From the NCBI GenBank assembly GCA_947495425.1, contig CANLYR010000003.1:177181-241180 (forward strand): a stretch of DNA of 64,000 nt, written 5' to 3'. The notes beneath the pieces are model-generated. The model was not told where the DNA came from. It saw nothing but the letters and a program-made list of their open reading frames with translations, and did no database searches. The translations under genes were made by a program, and so were the position numbers. This DNA is from an uncultured Aquimarina sp. (GTDB lineage Bacteria; Bacteroidota; Bacteroidia; Flavobacteriales; Flavobacteriaceae). This document shows, piece after piece, positions 1-7,936 of this stretch. Each line of letters opens with the position of its first letter. The stretch's first letter is position 1.

Positions 1-218
1 GCGTTTCCTTTTTTAAATTCACTTGGGGGTCTACCTTTCCAGTGTGGATGATAATCATCCCATTTGGTAGCATCCAGAGAGTTTCCATTAAACTCATCGG
101 ACAAAATTTCAACTTTTTGCCATTTTTTCCCATTAGGAGGCGTTGGTGTTTGAGCACCCAGGTTCATTGTTATGAAACAAAAAACTAGTATCCCAAATAG
201 ATTTTTTATGTAGTTCAT
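1..218 (-). CDS. GH16 family beta-agarase/porphyranase-like glycoside hydrolase, N-terminal part
   Basis: The gene runs off the left edge, so only about 72 N-terminal residues are visible. It begins [15 protein letters not shown] with a hydrophobic signal peptide ending near GAQ. The mature part reads [13 protein letters not shown], then [16 protein letters not shown], then FKKGN. The segment SDEFNG..LD..KW..YHPHW..R is characteristic of the N-terminus of marine flavobacterial GH16 galactanases (agarase/porphyranase/carrageenase group), which cut red-algal cell-wall galactans outside the cell. The catalytic ExDxxE motif lies off the window, so the substrate cannot be set. It is divergent from the TPR-HTH regulator at 685, a plausible regulator by position only. 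Confidence 0.75.
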   Translation of the reverse strand, partial: MNYIKNLFGILVFCFITMNLGAQTPTPPNGKKWQKVEILSDEFNGNSLDATKWDDYHPHWKGRPPSEFKKGN

Positions 219-684
219 GATGTAATTATTTTTGAGTAATGAGAAGTCGTAATTAATTATGCGATTTGATATTGCTAATTATTTTTTGTGATGGTCAATA
301 TCTTAGTACCATTTAGCGGCATATTCGCCACATGTGATATATAAATAATGGATTGAAAGATTATCAATCGAAGAGTTTTGGATGGCAGAGCATACCTTAA
401 ATTGTAGTTTTTTCATAATTGAGTTTGTGAGTGTTTATGTAAAAAATATTTTTGATGATCAAATCAATTAAATCATATTCTTTTTGTACTTGGTATATGT
501 TATTACAGACTATTGTTGGATTTTCATCGTTAACTATGTCAGTAAAGTTCTTATATTAAAACGAGTAAATTTGTTTTTTATAAGGGTACATTAAGTGTAC
601 ATTGACTAAAAAAAGAATACAAACAGCGTACTATTTTTTATTTTAAACGTTGATATGAAATAAAAATAACTAACCCCATTTGAT
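219..684. other. divergent intergenic region, 466 bp
   Basis: Very AT-rich spacer between the GH16 gene and the TPR-HTH regulator. I find no ORF. TAAATTTG at 566-573 on the plus strand matches the Bacteroidetes -7 consensus TAnnTTTG and could serve the regulator with a leader of about 100 nt, but no clear -33 TTTG stands 19-21 nt upstream. GTACATT occurs twice at about 595-610 around a GTAC/GTAC inverted repeat. No clear promoter was found for the GH16 gene. Confidence 0.4.
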
Positions 685-2412
685 GTGAAATATTTACCCT
701 ACTGGATTCTAGTATTTGCGCTACTGCAAAACCTTAGTCCTTTGTTTTCTCAAGATGTTAAGAATCCTGAAAACCGAATTAAATATATAGATAGCCTATA
801 TGAAATTGCCAAAAAAGACCTTATCGGAAACGGAGATTTACTAAATGAATTAATACTACACTCACAGAACGAAAACTATCCAAAAGGAGAACTTAGAGGG
901 TTAATAAGTCTAGGCATTTACTACACCAAAAATGCTATGATTGATAGCGCCAGTTCTGTTTATGAAAAAGGTGAAAAACTGATACAGCAACATCCAGACT
1001 TAGAATTTGCACTAGCAGAAATATACGCGAATAAAGCGGCTCTCTTAAAGAATCAAAAACTACATTATCAAGCCTTAACATGTTATCATAAAACACACAA
1101 AATAAATACAAAACAAAAAGACAAAAAAGCTGCACTTTTTACCAAAATGGAGATATTAAATTGCCATTTGGCTCTCAATGAACCCGATAAAGTTTTAGCA
1201 TATTCAAAAGAACTACTACAAGATACTATTGTAATGAAACAAGAAGATTTGAAATACATACTGTATTCTAGTCTTGCTATGGCACATTTTAATAAAAAAG
1301 AATACGGAAAAGCAATTAGTTGGTGGAATGCTACTCTAGAAAGCATACAAGATTCAGATCAAAAAGGAGAAATAAGCTTCGTAATGACATCAATAGCAAA
1401 TGCTTATAGAAGTCTTGGGAATTATGAAATCGCATTAAAAAAGGGACTTGAAGCAAAAAAAATCCTTGACAACAAACCTTTGCTAAGTGCCTATGCAGCA
1501 AAAAATGCAATAGTGCTTGGTGAAATTTATAACTCACTAGATAATCCAGATGAGGCTATTGTACATTTTGAAAATGCAATTCTACTAAACCCTGATGATC
1601 CAATCGATATTGCACTCTCCTATAAAAATCTTGGCGCAATATTCAAAAGAATGGAATCCTGGGATAATGCGGCCAAATATTATGAAAAATACGGCGCCCA
1701 TGTTGATAATCTCTATCATAATCGAAATGAAAATTTTTCTAAAATATTTGAAAAGAGAATGCAAGTAATCGAAGAAACGTATAAAAATGATCTACATCTT
1801 AAAGATAATGACATTCTGATGTACAAAAATGAAAAACAGAAGCTACATGTTATTTCCCTCTTAATCGGTTTTTTTAGTCTTCTGCTCATGCTATTATCCT
1901 TCATTTTATACAAAAAATACAATACTAGTGAGCAGCAAGTTGAATTATTAAAAGCAAATGAAAAGAAGATTTTAGAAAACCATTTACAAAGTAGAGAAGA
2001 AGAATTTCTAGCCACAATAATATCTGTAAATGAGCGACTAGATAAACTTTCTTCAATAAAAAAGAATTTGTCTTCAGCCATAAAATATAACAATCGAGAG
2101 GAAATAATTGATGTTGAAAAGAGGTTGGATCAATTTATCTCTTCAATTTCTGATCTTACGATTTTAAAAGACAGAATTGAATCACAATATCCCGGTATCA
2201 CTGCTCAGATCAATACTTGTTTTCCTGATTTATCAACAAACGATGTTAGGCACTGCCTTTTGATGAAACTCAATTTATCAATCAAAGAATCTGCTCAATT
2301 ACTTAGTGTTTCTACACATGCTGTAAAAATGGCAAGAAAAAGGCTAAAGAAAAAAATGAACATTCCCGAGGAAATTTCATTAAAAGACCATTTACAAAAT
2401 ATTAGTACGTAA
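685..2412 (+). CDS. membrane-anchored TPR protein with C-terminal LuxR-type HTH
   Basis: 575 residues starting at GTG; no ATG is available upstream in frame. A signal peptide (MKYLPYWILVFALLQ to FSQ) is followed by tetratricopeptide-like helices over roughly residues 60-345, one transmembrane helix near residues 387-409 (HVISLLIGFFSLLLMLL), a coiled-coil linker, and a C-terminal helix-turn-helix around residues 515-560 (LSIKESAQLLSVSTHAVKMARKRL). This periplasmic-TPR / membrane / cytoplasmic-HTH architecture is common in Bacteroidetes regulators next to polysaccharide genes, where a periplasmic signal is passed to DNA. No kinase or receiver domain is visible. The divergent GH16 gene suggests a carbohydrate-related target; that is inference. 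Confidence 0.75.
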   Translation: MKYLPYWILVFALLQNLSPLFSQDVKNPENRIKYIDSLYEIAKKDLIGNGDLLNELILHSQNENYPKGELRGLISLGIYYTKNAMIDSASSVYEKGEKLIQQHPDLEFALAEIYANKAALLKNQKLHYQALTCYHKTHKINTKQKDKKAALFTKMEILNCHLALNEPDKVLAYSKELLQDTIVMKQEDLKYILYSSLAMAHFNKKEYGKAISWWNATLESIQDSDQKGEISFVMTSIANAYRSLGNYEIALKKGLEAKKILDNKPLLSAYAAKNAIVLGEIYNSLDNPDEAIVHFENAILLNPDDPIDIALSYKNLGAIFKRMESWDNAAKYYEKYGAHVDNLYHNRNENFSKIFEKRMQVIEETYKNDLHLKDNDILMYKNEKQKLHVISLLIGFFSLLLMLLSFILYKKYNTSEQQVELLKANEKKILENHLQSREEEFLATIISVNERLDKLSSIKKNLSSAIKYNNREEIIDVEKRLDQFISSISDLTILKDRIESQYPGITAQINTCFPDLSTNDVRHCLLMKLNLSIKESAQLLSVSTHAVKMARKRLKKKMNIPEEISLKDHLQNIST

Positions 2413-2520
2413 ACTACGCTATGTATTTCCTTTGAGGATTGACATCCAAAATCTCTAACATCCATTTTCATACTATTAAAAATTTTATGTAGCTTGGCAA
2501 CCCAAAATAGTTCACAGATA

Positions 2521-3006
2521 ATGAATATGAAAATTTGGCATATCAGTCTAAGTCTATTGGTCATCATTTTATGTTCTTGCGATAACTTTGTTCTTAAAAA
2601 AGAAAATAAAGACGAAATTATAAAGGAAGGATTAAATAAACTTAATTGGAATGAAGTAGAACAACCTCCTTTATTTAAAATATGTGAAGACAAAATAGAA
2701 GAAAAACTAGAGTTGTGTTTCCAAAATACAATTACTGAGCATATTCATGATTATCTTTCACAACAGACAATCACAGTTAAAGAAGTAGTTAATGATACTA
2801 TTTGGGTTCCTTTACTGATTACCAAAAATGGTAAAATCAACTTAGAAGATTTTAATTTACCTAGTAGTATTGAAGAGCAAATCCCTGAATTAAAAGACAT
2901 ATTAGAGAAAAGTATAGCATCTTTACCAAAAGTTGAACCTGCACATACTCGCAGTACACCAGTATCTGCTCGTTATCGACTTCCTCTCATAATAGGTAGT
3001 AGATAA
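2521..3006 (+). CDS. small putative lipoprotein, function unknown
   Basis: I take ATG at 2521, giving 161 residues beginning MNMKIWHISLSLLVIILCSC. A TTG start 27 nt upstream is possible but would push charged residues ahead of the signal peptide. The sequence LCSC after a hydrophobic stretch fits a lipobox, so the mature protein would start at Cys with DNFVLKKE and be anchored to a membrane. The rest is acidic and helical, and the C-terminal 20 residues turn basic (RSTPVSARYRLPLIIGSR). I recognise no domain. It ends about 55 bp before ruvC on the same strand. Confidence 0.5.
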   Translation: MNMKIWHISLSLLVIILCSCDNFVLKKENKDEIIKEGLNKLNWNEVEQPPLFKICEDKIEEKLELCFQNTITEHIHDYLSQQTITVKEVVNDTIWVPLLITKNGKINLEDFNLPSSIEEQIPELKDILEKSIASLPKVEPAHTRSTPVSARYRLPLIIGSR

Positions 3007-3031
3007 CCAACACTACTTGTTTTGAATTGCG

Positions 3032-3039
3032 TAATTTTG
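3032..3039 (+). promoter_or_regulatory. possible -7 element of ruvC
   Basis: TAATTTTG matches the Bacteroidetes -7 consensus TAnnTTTG. Transcription would begin near 3046, which excludes the upstream TTG at 3027 and supports the TTG at 3063 as the ruvC start. No exact TTTG -33 box is seen at the expected distance, so this is tentative. Confidence 0.35.
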
Positions 3040-3062
3040 TAGTACAAACCATAATCCTTCTT

Positions 3063-3620
3063 TTGAGTAACGATAAAATTATATTAGGTATTGATCCAGG
3101 GACTACTATCATGGGTTTTGGACTTATTAAAGTTGAAAATAAGAAAATGTTTTTTTTACAATTAAATGAACTTCAACTTAGTAAGTATGATGACCATTAT
3201 ATAAAGCTCAAGCTTATTTTTGAACGTACAGTAGAACTTATAGACACCTATCACCCAGATGAGATCGCTATCGAGGCTCCTTTTTTTGGTAAAAATGTAC
3301 AATCCATGCTTAAGTTAGGTAGAGCACAAGGCGTAGCTATGGCTGCAGGTCTAAGTCGAGAAGTCCCAATTACAGAATATTCTCCAAAAAAGATCAAAAT
3401 GGCCATTACCGGAAATGGTAATGCAAGCAAAGAACAAGTAGCAAAAATGCTCCAAAGTTTATTAAAGCTCAAGACCCTACCAAAAAATCTGGATTCTACC
3501 GATGGATTAGCAGCAGCAGTATGTCATTTTTACAATATGGGCAGAGCTGATATCGTAGGCAAAAGCTATACGGGTTGGGCTGCTTTTGTAAAACAAAATG
3601 ATAAACGAGTTAAAAAATAG
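3063..3620 (+). CDS. ruvC: Holliday junction resolvase RuvC
   Basis: RuvC cuts Holliday junctions symmetrically together with RuvAB during homologous recombination and repair. The start chosen is TTG at 3063, giving 185 residues (MSNDKIILGIDPGTT), the usual flavobacterial length; the frame is open to an upstream TTG at 3027, but that adds residues not typical of the family. The acidic catalytic residues are visible in GIDPGTT, AIEAPFF and the C-terminal STDGLAAAVCHF. LGRAQGVA is the conserved DNA-binding helix region. It sits alone between two lipoprotein genes and about 1 kb before hemW. Confidence 0.93.
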   Translation: MSNDKIILGIDPGTTIMGFGLIKVENKKMFFLQLNELQLSKYDDHYIKLKLIFERTVELIDTYHPDEIAIEAPFFGKNVQSMLKLGRAQGVAMAAGLSREVPITEYSPKKIKMAITGNGNASKEQVAKMLQSLLKLKTLPKNLDSTDGLAAAVCHFYNMGRADIVGKSYTGWAAFVKQNDKRVKK

Positions 3621-3653
3621 TACCTTGCAAATCCAAATTTATATCTTATAATT

Positions 3654-4598
3654 ATGAAAATAAAGTTAATCCTTCTTTGTAGCGCTTTGGTATTCGCTAT
3701 ATTTAGTTGTACTTCTGACGATTCAGGCAGTTCGGATAATCCTGAGACTTCTGAAAATCCAGATAATCCAGATACACCTGATACTCCAGACCCGACACCT
3801 TCTACAACTGAAACTTTTGATCTCACTATAGATAATGAAAATCTTTCTGTAACTTCATGGCAAGCCACCAGAACTTACGATAATATAGACATTACAGGAA
3901 ATGTAAGTGACGGTAGAACTTTCTATATTAGATTTAATGAAAATGGCGTTTTGGATAGAGCAGAATTTACCCCTGATCCTAATGCGTTTAGCTATTCTTC
4001 ATCATATTATTTTCCGAAAAAGACGTTTCAGATTGAAAATTTATCTATTGATGAGGCCAATAAATTTGTAAAAATCTCTTGCAAAGGGATTATATACGAA
4101 GATGATTTCGATGTTTTTTCTCCAAGTTCAACACTAAGTGTTGATAAGGGTGAAATCAATATAAAATTTAAAGAAAATCCAAATGCTCCTTCTTCTAATT
4201 TGGATACATTTATAGATACAAAAATTGATGGAAAACTCTTTGAAAGCATGAAACATGTAACTTCTGGGGTGAGTAATGTAATTTCTTATAGTGGCGAGAG
4301 TGATGGCAAAGAATCTTTCTTTATCACTTTTAACAAAACTAACACTGCCCCGGGAACTTATAATTTTACGTCTAGTAGTTCTGAATTACTAGTTGGTTTC
4401 AGCACTAATGATCCTTTTGTAGACGAGTTTGGAGAATATACTGAATATGAAACTTCTGGTACGCTAACTATAGAAAGTTTTACACCGGCTGCAGCAGGAA
4501 CATTTGGGTTTATGAAAGGTACTTTTGAATTATCCGCTACTGAGGGTACTACTACAATTAGTGTGACAGAAGGAAAATTTAATATTTCCTTTCTATAA
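3654..4598 (+). CDS. secreted lipoprotein with Asp/Pro/Thr-rich linker, unknown
   Basis: 314 residues. The signal peptide ends in a lipobox (FAIFSC) and is followed by a low-complexity linker of about 40 residues rich in S, D, N, P, E and T, then two beta-rich halves of similar character: one from about residue 50 (FDLTIDNENLSV) and one from about residue 185 (LDTFIDTKIDGKLFES). This is the look of a surface-exposed Bacteroidetes lipoprotein with two related beta-sandwich domains. No catalytic motif is recognisable. A strong terminator follows directly, so it is probably transcribed alone or with ruvC. Confidence 0.6.
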   Translation: MKIKLILLCSALVFAIFSCTSDDSGSSDNPETSENPDNPDTPDTPDPTPSTTETFDLTIDNENLSVTSWQATRTYDNIDITGNVSDGRTFYIRFNENGVLDRAEFTPDPNAFSYSSSYYFPKKTFQIENLSIDEANKFVKISCKGIIYEDDFDVFSPSSTLSVDKGEINIKFKENPNAPSSNLDTFIDTKIDGKLFESMKHVTSGVSNVISYSGESDGKESFFITFNKTNTAPGTYNFTSSSSELLVGFSTNDPFVDEFGEYTEYETSGTLTIESFTPAAAGTFGFMKGTFELSATEGTTTISVTEGKFNISFL

Positions 4599-4624
4599 CT
4601 AATTCTTATTTCAATATATAGTAG

Positions 4625-4655
4625 CCATACTATTAATTAATAGTATGGTTTTTAA
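4625..4655 (+). terminator. intrinsic terminator after the 3654 lipoprotein gene
   Basis: A perfect 24-bp palindrome (arms CCATACTATTAA, 4625-4648) is followed by TTTTTAATTT. It lies 27 bp downstream of the stop codon and just before hemW. Confidence 0.75.
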
Positions 4656-4666
4656 TTTCAAGTATT

Positions 4667-5803
4667 TTGTCAGGTATTTATATCCATATTCCATTTTGTA
4701 AACAAGCATGCCATTATTGCGATTTTCATTTTTCTACTTCGATGAAGAAAAAAGACGACCTCATTGCAGCACTATGTAATGAAATTATATTACGCCGTTC
4801 TGAGATTGAAGATAGTTCTATTATAAATACAATTTATTTTGGTGGTGGAACCCCAACTGTCTTATCTGTTGATGAGCTTCAACTCATCATAAAAACTATT
4901 TATAATAACTACAATGTTTCTGAAACTCCCGAAATCACAGTAGAAGCTAATCCTGATGATCTTACACAAGAAAAAATCGAAGCTCTGGCTAAGAGTAAAA
5001 TAAATCGACTGAGTATTGGTATTCAATCTTTTTATGAAGAAGATTTGTTAATGATGAATCGTGCTCATAATGCTATTGAAGCAAAAGCATGCCTCTCAAT
5101 GGCAAGTCGACACTTTAAAAACATTTCTATCGATCTGATCTATGGCATCCCCAATATGTCTGTAGACCGCTGGAAACAAAATATTCAGCTCGCCCTGGAT
5201 TTTGGAGTTCCTCATATCTCTTGCTACGCACTAACCGTAGAACCCAATACAGCATTACCAAAATTAATTGAAAAGCGAGAAATCGCACCTGTTGATGATG
5301 AATTGGCTCAAGAACATTTTGACATTCTTATAACAACCTTAGAACATCAAGGTTTTGAGCATTACGAGTTGTCTAATTTTGGAAAACCTGGATACTTCAG
5401 TAAAAATAATAGCGCATACTGGCAAGGAAAACCCTATCTCGGGATAGGACCTTCGGCACATTCGTATCATGGAAAAACACGTAGCTGGAATATCAATAAT
5501 AATTATAAATACATAAAAGCTTTGCAACAAAGTAAGCTTCCACGGGAAATCGAAACTTTAACCACTACCGATCAATATAATGAATATGTAATGACAGGAT
5601 TGCGCACGATGTGGGGCGTTTCGCTTCAAAAAATAACCCAAGAGTTTGGCATAACATATAAAGAATATTTGCTTCAACAAGCGCAAAAAAGCATAGAAGA
5701 GCATTTATTATTTTTAGATAAAAACACTTTATTCGTTACCAAAAAAGGAAAGTTTTTGAGCGATGGGATTGCAAGTGATCTTTTCTTAGTAAATTTAGGG
5801 TAG
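4667..5803 (+). CDS. hemW: HemW-type radical SAM heme chaperone
   Basis: 378 residues from a TTG start (MSGIYIHIPFCKQACHYCDF). The radical SAM cluster motif CxxxCxxC is present as CKQACHYC. It is followed by Asp-Phe rather than the extra Cys of true HemN, which places it in the HemW group. HemW proteins bind heme and insert it into respiratory enzymes; they are commonly mis-annotated as coproporphyrinogen III dehydrogenase. The SAM-binding GGGTPT segment, the EANPDD segment and the C-terminal HemN_C-type region are all visible. The start lies only 12 nt after the upstream terminator's T-tract, so the promoter must overlap that hairpin or expression depends on readthrough. Confidence 0.9.
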   Translation: MSGIYIHIPFCKQACHYCDFHFSTSMKKKDDLIAALCNEIILRRSEIEDSSIINTIYFGGGTPTVLSVDELQLIIKTIYNNYNVSETPEITVEANPDDLTQEKIEALAKSKINRLSIGIQSFYEEDLLMMNRAHNAIEAKACLSMASRHFKNISIDLIYGIPNMSVDRWKQNIQLALDFGVPHISCYALTVEPNTALPKLIEKREIAPVDDELAQEHFDILITTLEHQGFEHYELSNFGKPGYFSKNNSAYWQGKPYLGIGPSAHSYHGKTRSWNINNNYKYIKALQQSKLPREIETLTTTDQYNEYVMTGLRTMWGVSLQKITQEFGITYKEYLLQQAQKSIEEHLLFLDKNTLFVTKKGKFLSDGIASDLFLVNLG

Positions 5804-5831
5804 ATTCACAACACTACGGTAGGCAAAACAC

Positions 5832-6578
5832 ATGACTATAATATTAGAACACAAAAATCAATCCTACAAATTAGACCTATCTAGACCCATAGACATTTCT
5901 ATTCCCTTGAGCGCTTCAAAAAAAAATGTTAATGCTTGGTATATTGAACCCCCTGTTATTGAACCTGTAACTGATGGAGCATGGATAGGAAAGGTGTCCG
6001 AAGGTGCTTCTACCAATTTTAATACGATCAAATTCAACCCTCATGCACACGGAACGCATACCGAATGTGTAGGACATATTACTAAAGAATTTTATAGTAT
6101 TAATGACAGCCTAAAACAGTTCTTTTTTCTGGCAGAACTCATTACTATTCAGCCAAAAAAACAAGGAGATGATTTTATAATTACGAAGGATCAAATTAAA
6201 AATACCATCACAACCAAAGGATGTGAAGCTTTAATTATAAGAACAGTTCCAAATCAAGAAAACAAACGCAATAAGCAATATTCTAATACCAATTGGCCCT
6301 ATCTCACAGAAGAAGCTGCCATCTATACTAGAATACTCAACATCCAACATTTGCTAATCGATCTGCCCTCTGTAGATAAAGAAAAAGATGATGGTAAATT
6401 ATTGGCGCACAAAGCCTTTTGGAATTTCCCGCAAGCAATTCGTTTTGATGCTACGATTACCGAAATGATTTATGTTGACAATAAAATTGAAGACGGGAAG
6501 TATTTGTTAAACCTTCAGATCGCTTCTTTTGAAAATGATGCTTCGCCAAGTAAACCTATTCTCTATGAAATTTTGTAA
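5832..6578 (+). CDS. cyclase family protein (kynurenine formamidase-like fold)
   Basis: 248 residues. The central FNPHAHGTHTECVGH matches the metal-binding HxGTHxD/E signature of the cyclase/arylformamidase family (PF04199), which hydrolyses N-formylkynurenine or related amides and lactones. HTE replaces the more common HTD. The PSVDKEKDDGKLLAHKAF segment is the family's second conserved block. No tryptophan-degradation gene is nearby, so the substrate is open. It starts 29 bp after hemW and is followed closely by four more plus-strand genes, suggesting one transcript. Confidence 0.75.
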   Translation: MTIILEHKNQSYKLDLSRPIDISIPLSASKKNVNAWYIEPPVIEPVTDGAWIGKVSEGASTNFNTIKFNPHAHGTHTECVGHITKEFYSINDSLKQFFFLAELITIQPKKQGDDFIITKDQIKNTITTKGCEALIIRTVPNQENKRNKQYSNTNWPYLTEEAAIYTRILNIQHLLIDLPSVDKEKDDGKLLAHKAFWNFPQAIRFDATITEMIYVDNKIEDGKYLLNLQIASFENDASPSKPILYEIL

Positions 6579-6591
6579 AAGTGAAACACAA

Positions 6592-6951
6592 ATGATGAAA
6601 AAAACTATACAACTTGAAGAAATTGCCATGTTAGGGCTAGGGATTTATGTATTCGGTTTGCTTTCTTATCCGTGGTGGATATTTTTAGTTTTCTTTTTTA
6701 TTCCTGATATCGGTATGATTGGCTATCTTATTAATACTAAATTCGGTGCTTTGTGCTATAATATTTTTCATCATAAAGGTCTTGCTATTTTGATCTACTT
6801 ATCAGGAGTTTATTTAAAAAGTGAATTGTTTTTAGCTTCTGGGACTGTACTTTTTTCACACGCTGCATTCGATAGAGCGCTGGGATATGGCTTAAAATAT
6901 AAAAAAGGTTTTAAATTTACACACTTAGGTATAATAGGGAAAAAGAATTAG
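6592..6951 (+). CDS. DUF4260 family membrane protein
   Basis: 119 residues from ATG 6592 (MMKKTIQLEEIAMLGLGIY), chosen because it clears the preceding stop codon and matches the usual N-terminus of the family; the frame stays open further upstream. Three or four hydrophobic segments and the motif FHHKGLAI followed by FSHAAFDRALGYGLKYKKGFKFTHLG are typical of DUF4260, small inner-membrane proteins of unknown function. Confidence 0.75.
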   Translation: MMKKTIQLEEIAMLGLGIYVFGLLSYPWWIFLVFFFIPDIGMIGYLINTKFGALCYNIFHHKGLAILIYLSGVYLKSELFLASGTVLFSHAAFDRALGYGLKYKKGFKFTHLGIIGKKN

Positions 6952-6952
6952 A

Positions 6953-7573
6953 ATGGAGTTATTGTTTATAGGGCTTTTGGGTGGTGCAATATTCGCATAT
7001 TTTATTTTTGCTCGTTTTAATGCGGTAAAAAAACGAGATGCAGTACGAACACAATCAACTGTGTTGATTGAAAAAATCAGAAATGTATGCAAACTGGTTA
7101 CTGTTGAAGGTGATTTTGCAGAAATTTATCACTATGAAAGCGTAAAAGATAAGTTTTTTAAACTTTTAATAGGAAGAAAAAAAGCATTGATTCTGATCGA
7201 CGCCAAAGCCTATGTTGGGTTTGACTTATCTAAAATAAAAATTGAAAGTGATACCAAAAAAAAGCGAATTATTATCTCAGAATTTCCGCAGCCAAAATTA
7301 TTGTCTATAGAAACAGATTTCAAATTTTACGATATGCAAGAAGGTTGGTTAAATCCATTTACACACACAGACCTTACTGATATTAGTAGAGAAGCCAAAA
7401 AGTTTATCAAAGATAAGATCCCACAGAGCGGTCTTATGGAGTCCTCAAAACAAGAGGCACTCAATGCAATATCCTTAATGAAAAACCTTGTAGAATCAAT
7501 AGGATGGAAACTCGATTACTCTGCTTTAGAACTAGAAAGCAATAAAGAGGACACAAAACAGTTAGAAGAATAA
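6953..7573 (+). CDS. DUF4230 family protein
   Basis: 206 residues, one base after the DUF4260 stop. A single N-terminal transmembrane helix (LLFIGLLGGAIFAYFIF) anchors a domain with VTVEGDFAEIYHYE, KKALILIDAKAYVGFDLSKI and EFPQPKLLSIETDF, the core of DUF4230. These proteins are widespread in Bacteroidetes and Firmicutes and have no established role. Its stop codon shares one base with the next start. Confidence 0.8.
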   Translation: MELLFIGLLGGAIFAYFIFARFNAVKKRDAVRTQSTVLIEKIRNVCKLVTVEGDFAEIYHYESVKDKFFKLLIGRKKALILIDAKAYVGFDLSKIKIESDTKKKRIIISEFPQPKLLSIETDFKFYDMQEGWLNPFTHTDLTDISREAKKFIKDKIPQSGLMESSKQEALNAISLMKNLVESIGWKLDYSALELESNKEDTKQLEE

Positions 7574-7929
7574 TGAATATAGAAGCTTTTAGAGCATATT
7601 GCCTTACAAAAAAAGGAGTAACAGAAGAATTCCCTTTTGATCAGACCACTCTGGTTTTTAAAGTAATGGGGAAAATGTTTGCTTTAACCGGCCTAGATAG
7701 AATTCCATTCAGCGTGAACTTGAAATGCGATCCCGATAAAGCCATTGAGTTACGAGAATATCATCCAGAAATTACTCCCGGGTACCACATGAGTAAAAAA
7801 CATTGGAATACTGTTAACTTTTCTGGCACATTAGCTACTAATATCATACTAGAATTAATTGATCATTCGTATGATTTGGTAGTGAGTGGTTTAACTAGAA
7901 AAATGAAGCAAGAATTAGAAAACCTTTGA
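7573..7929 (+). CDS. MmcQ/YjbR family DNA-binding protein
   Basis: 118 residues with the family signature: EAFRAYCLTKKGVTEEFPFDQTTLVFKVMGKMFAL at the N-terminus and the later GYHMSKKHWNTV block. YjbR/MmcQ proteins have a CyaY-like fold and double-wing DNA-binding surfaces; their biological role is not settled. Translation is coupled to the DUF4230 gene through TAATG. Confidence 0.85.
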   Translation: MNIEAFRAYCLTKKGVTEEFPFDQTTLVFKVMGKMFALTGLDRIPFSVNLKCDPDKAIELREYHPEITPGYHMSKKHWNTVNFSGTLATNIILELIDHSYDLVVSGLTRKMKQELENL

Positions 7930-7936
7930 TTTTTAG

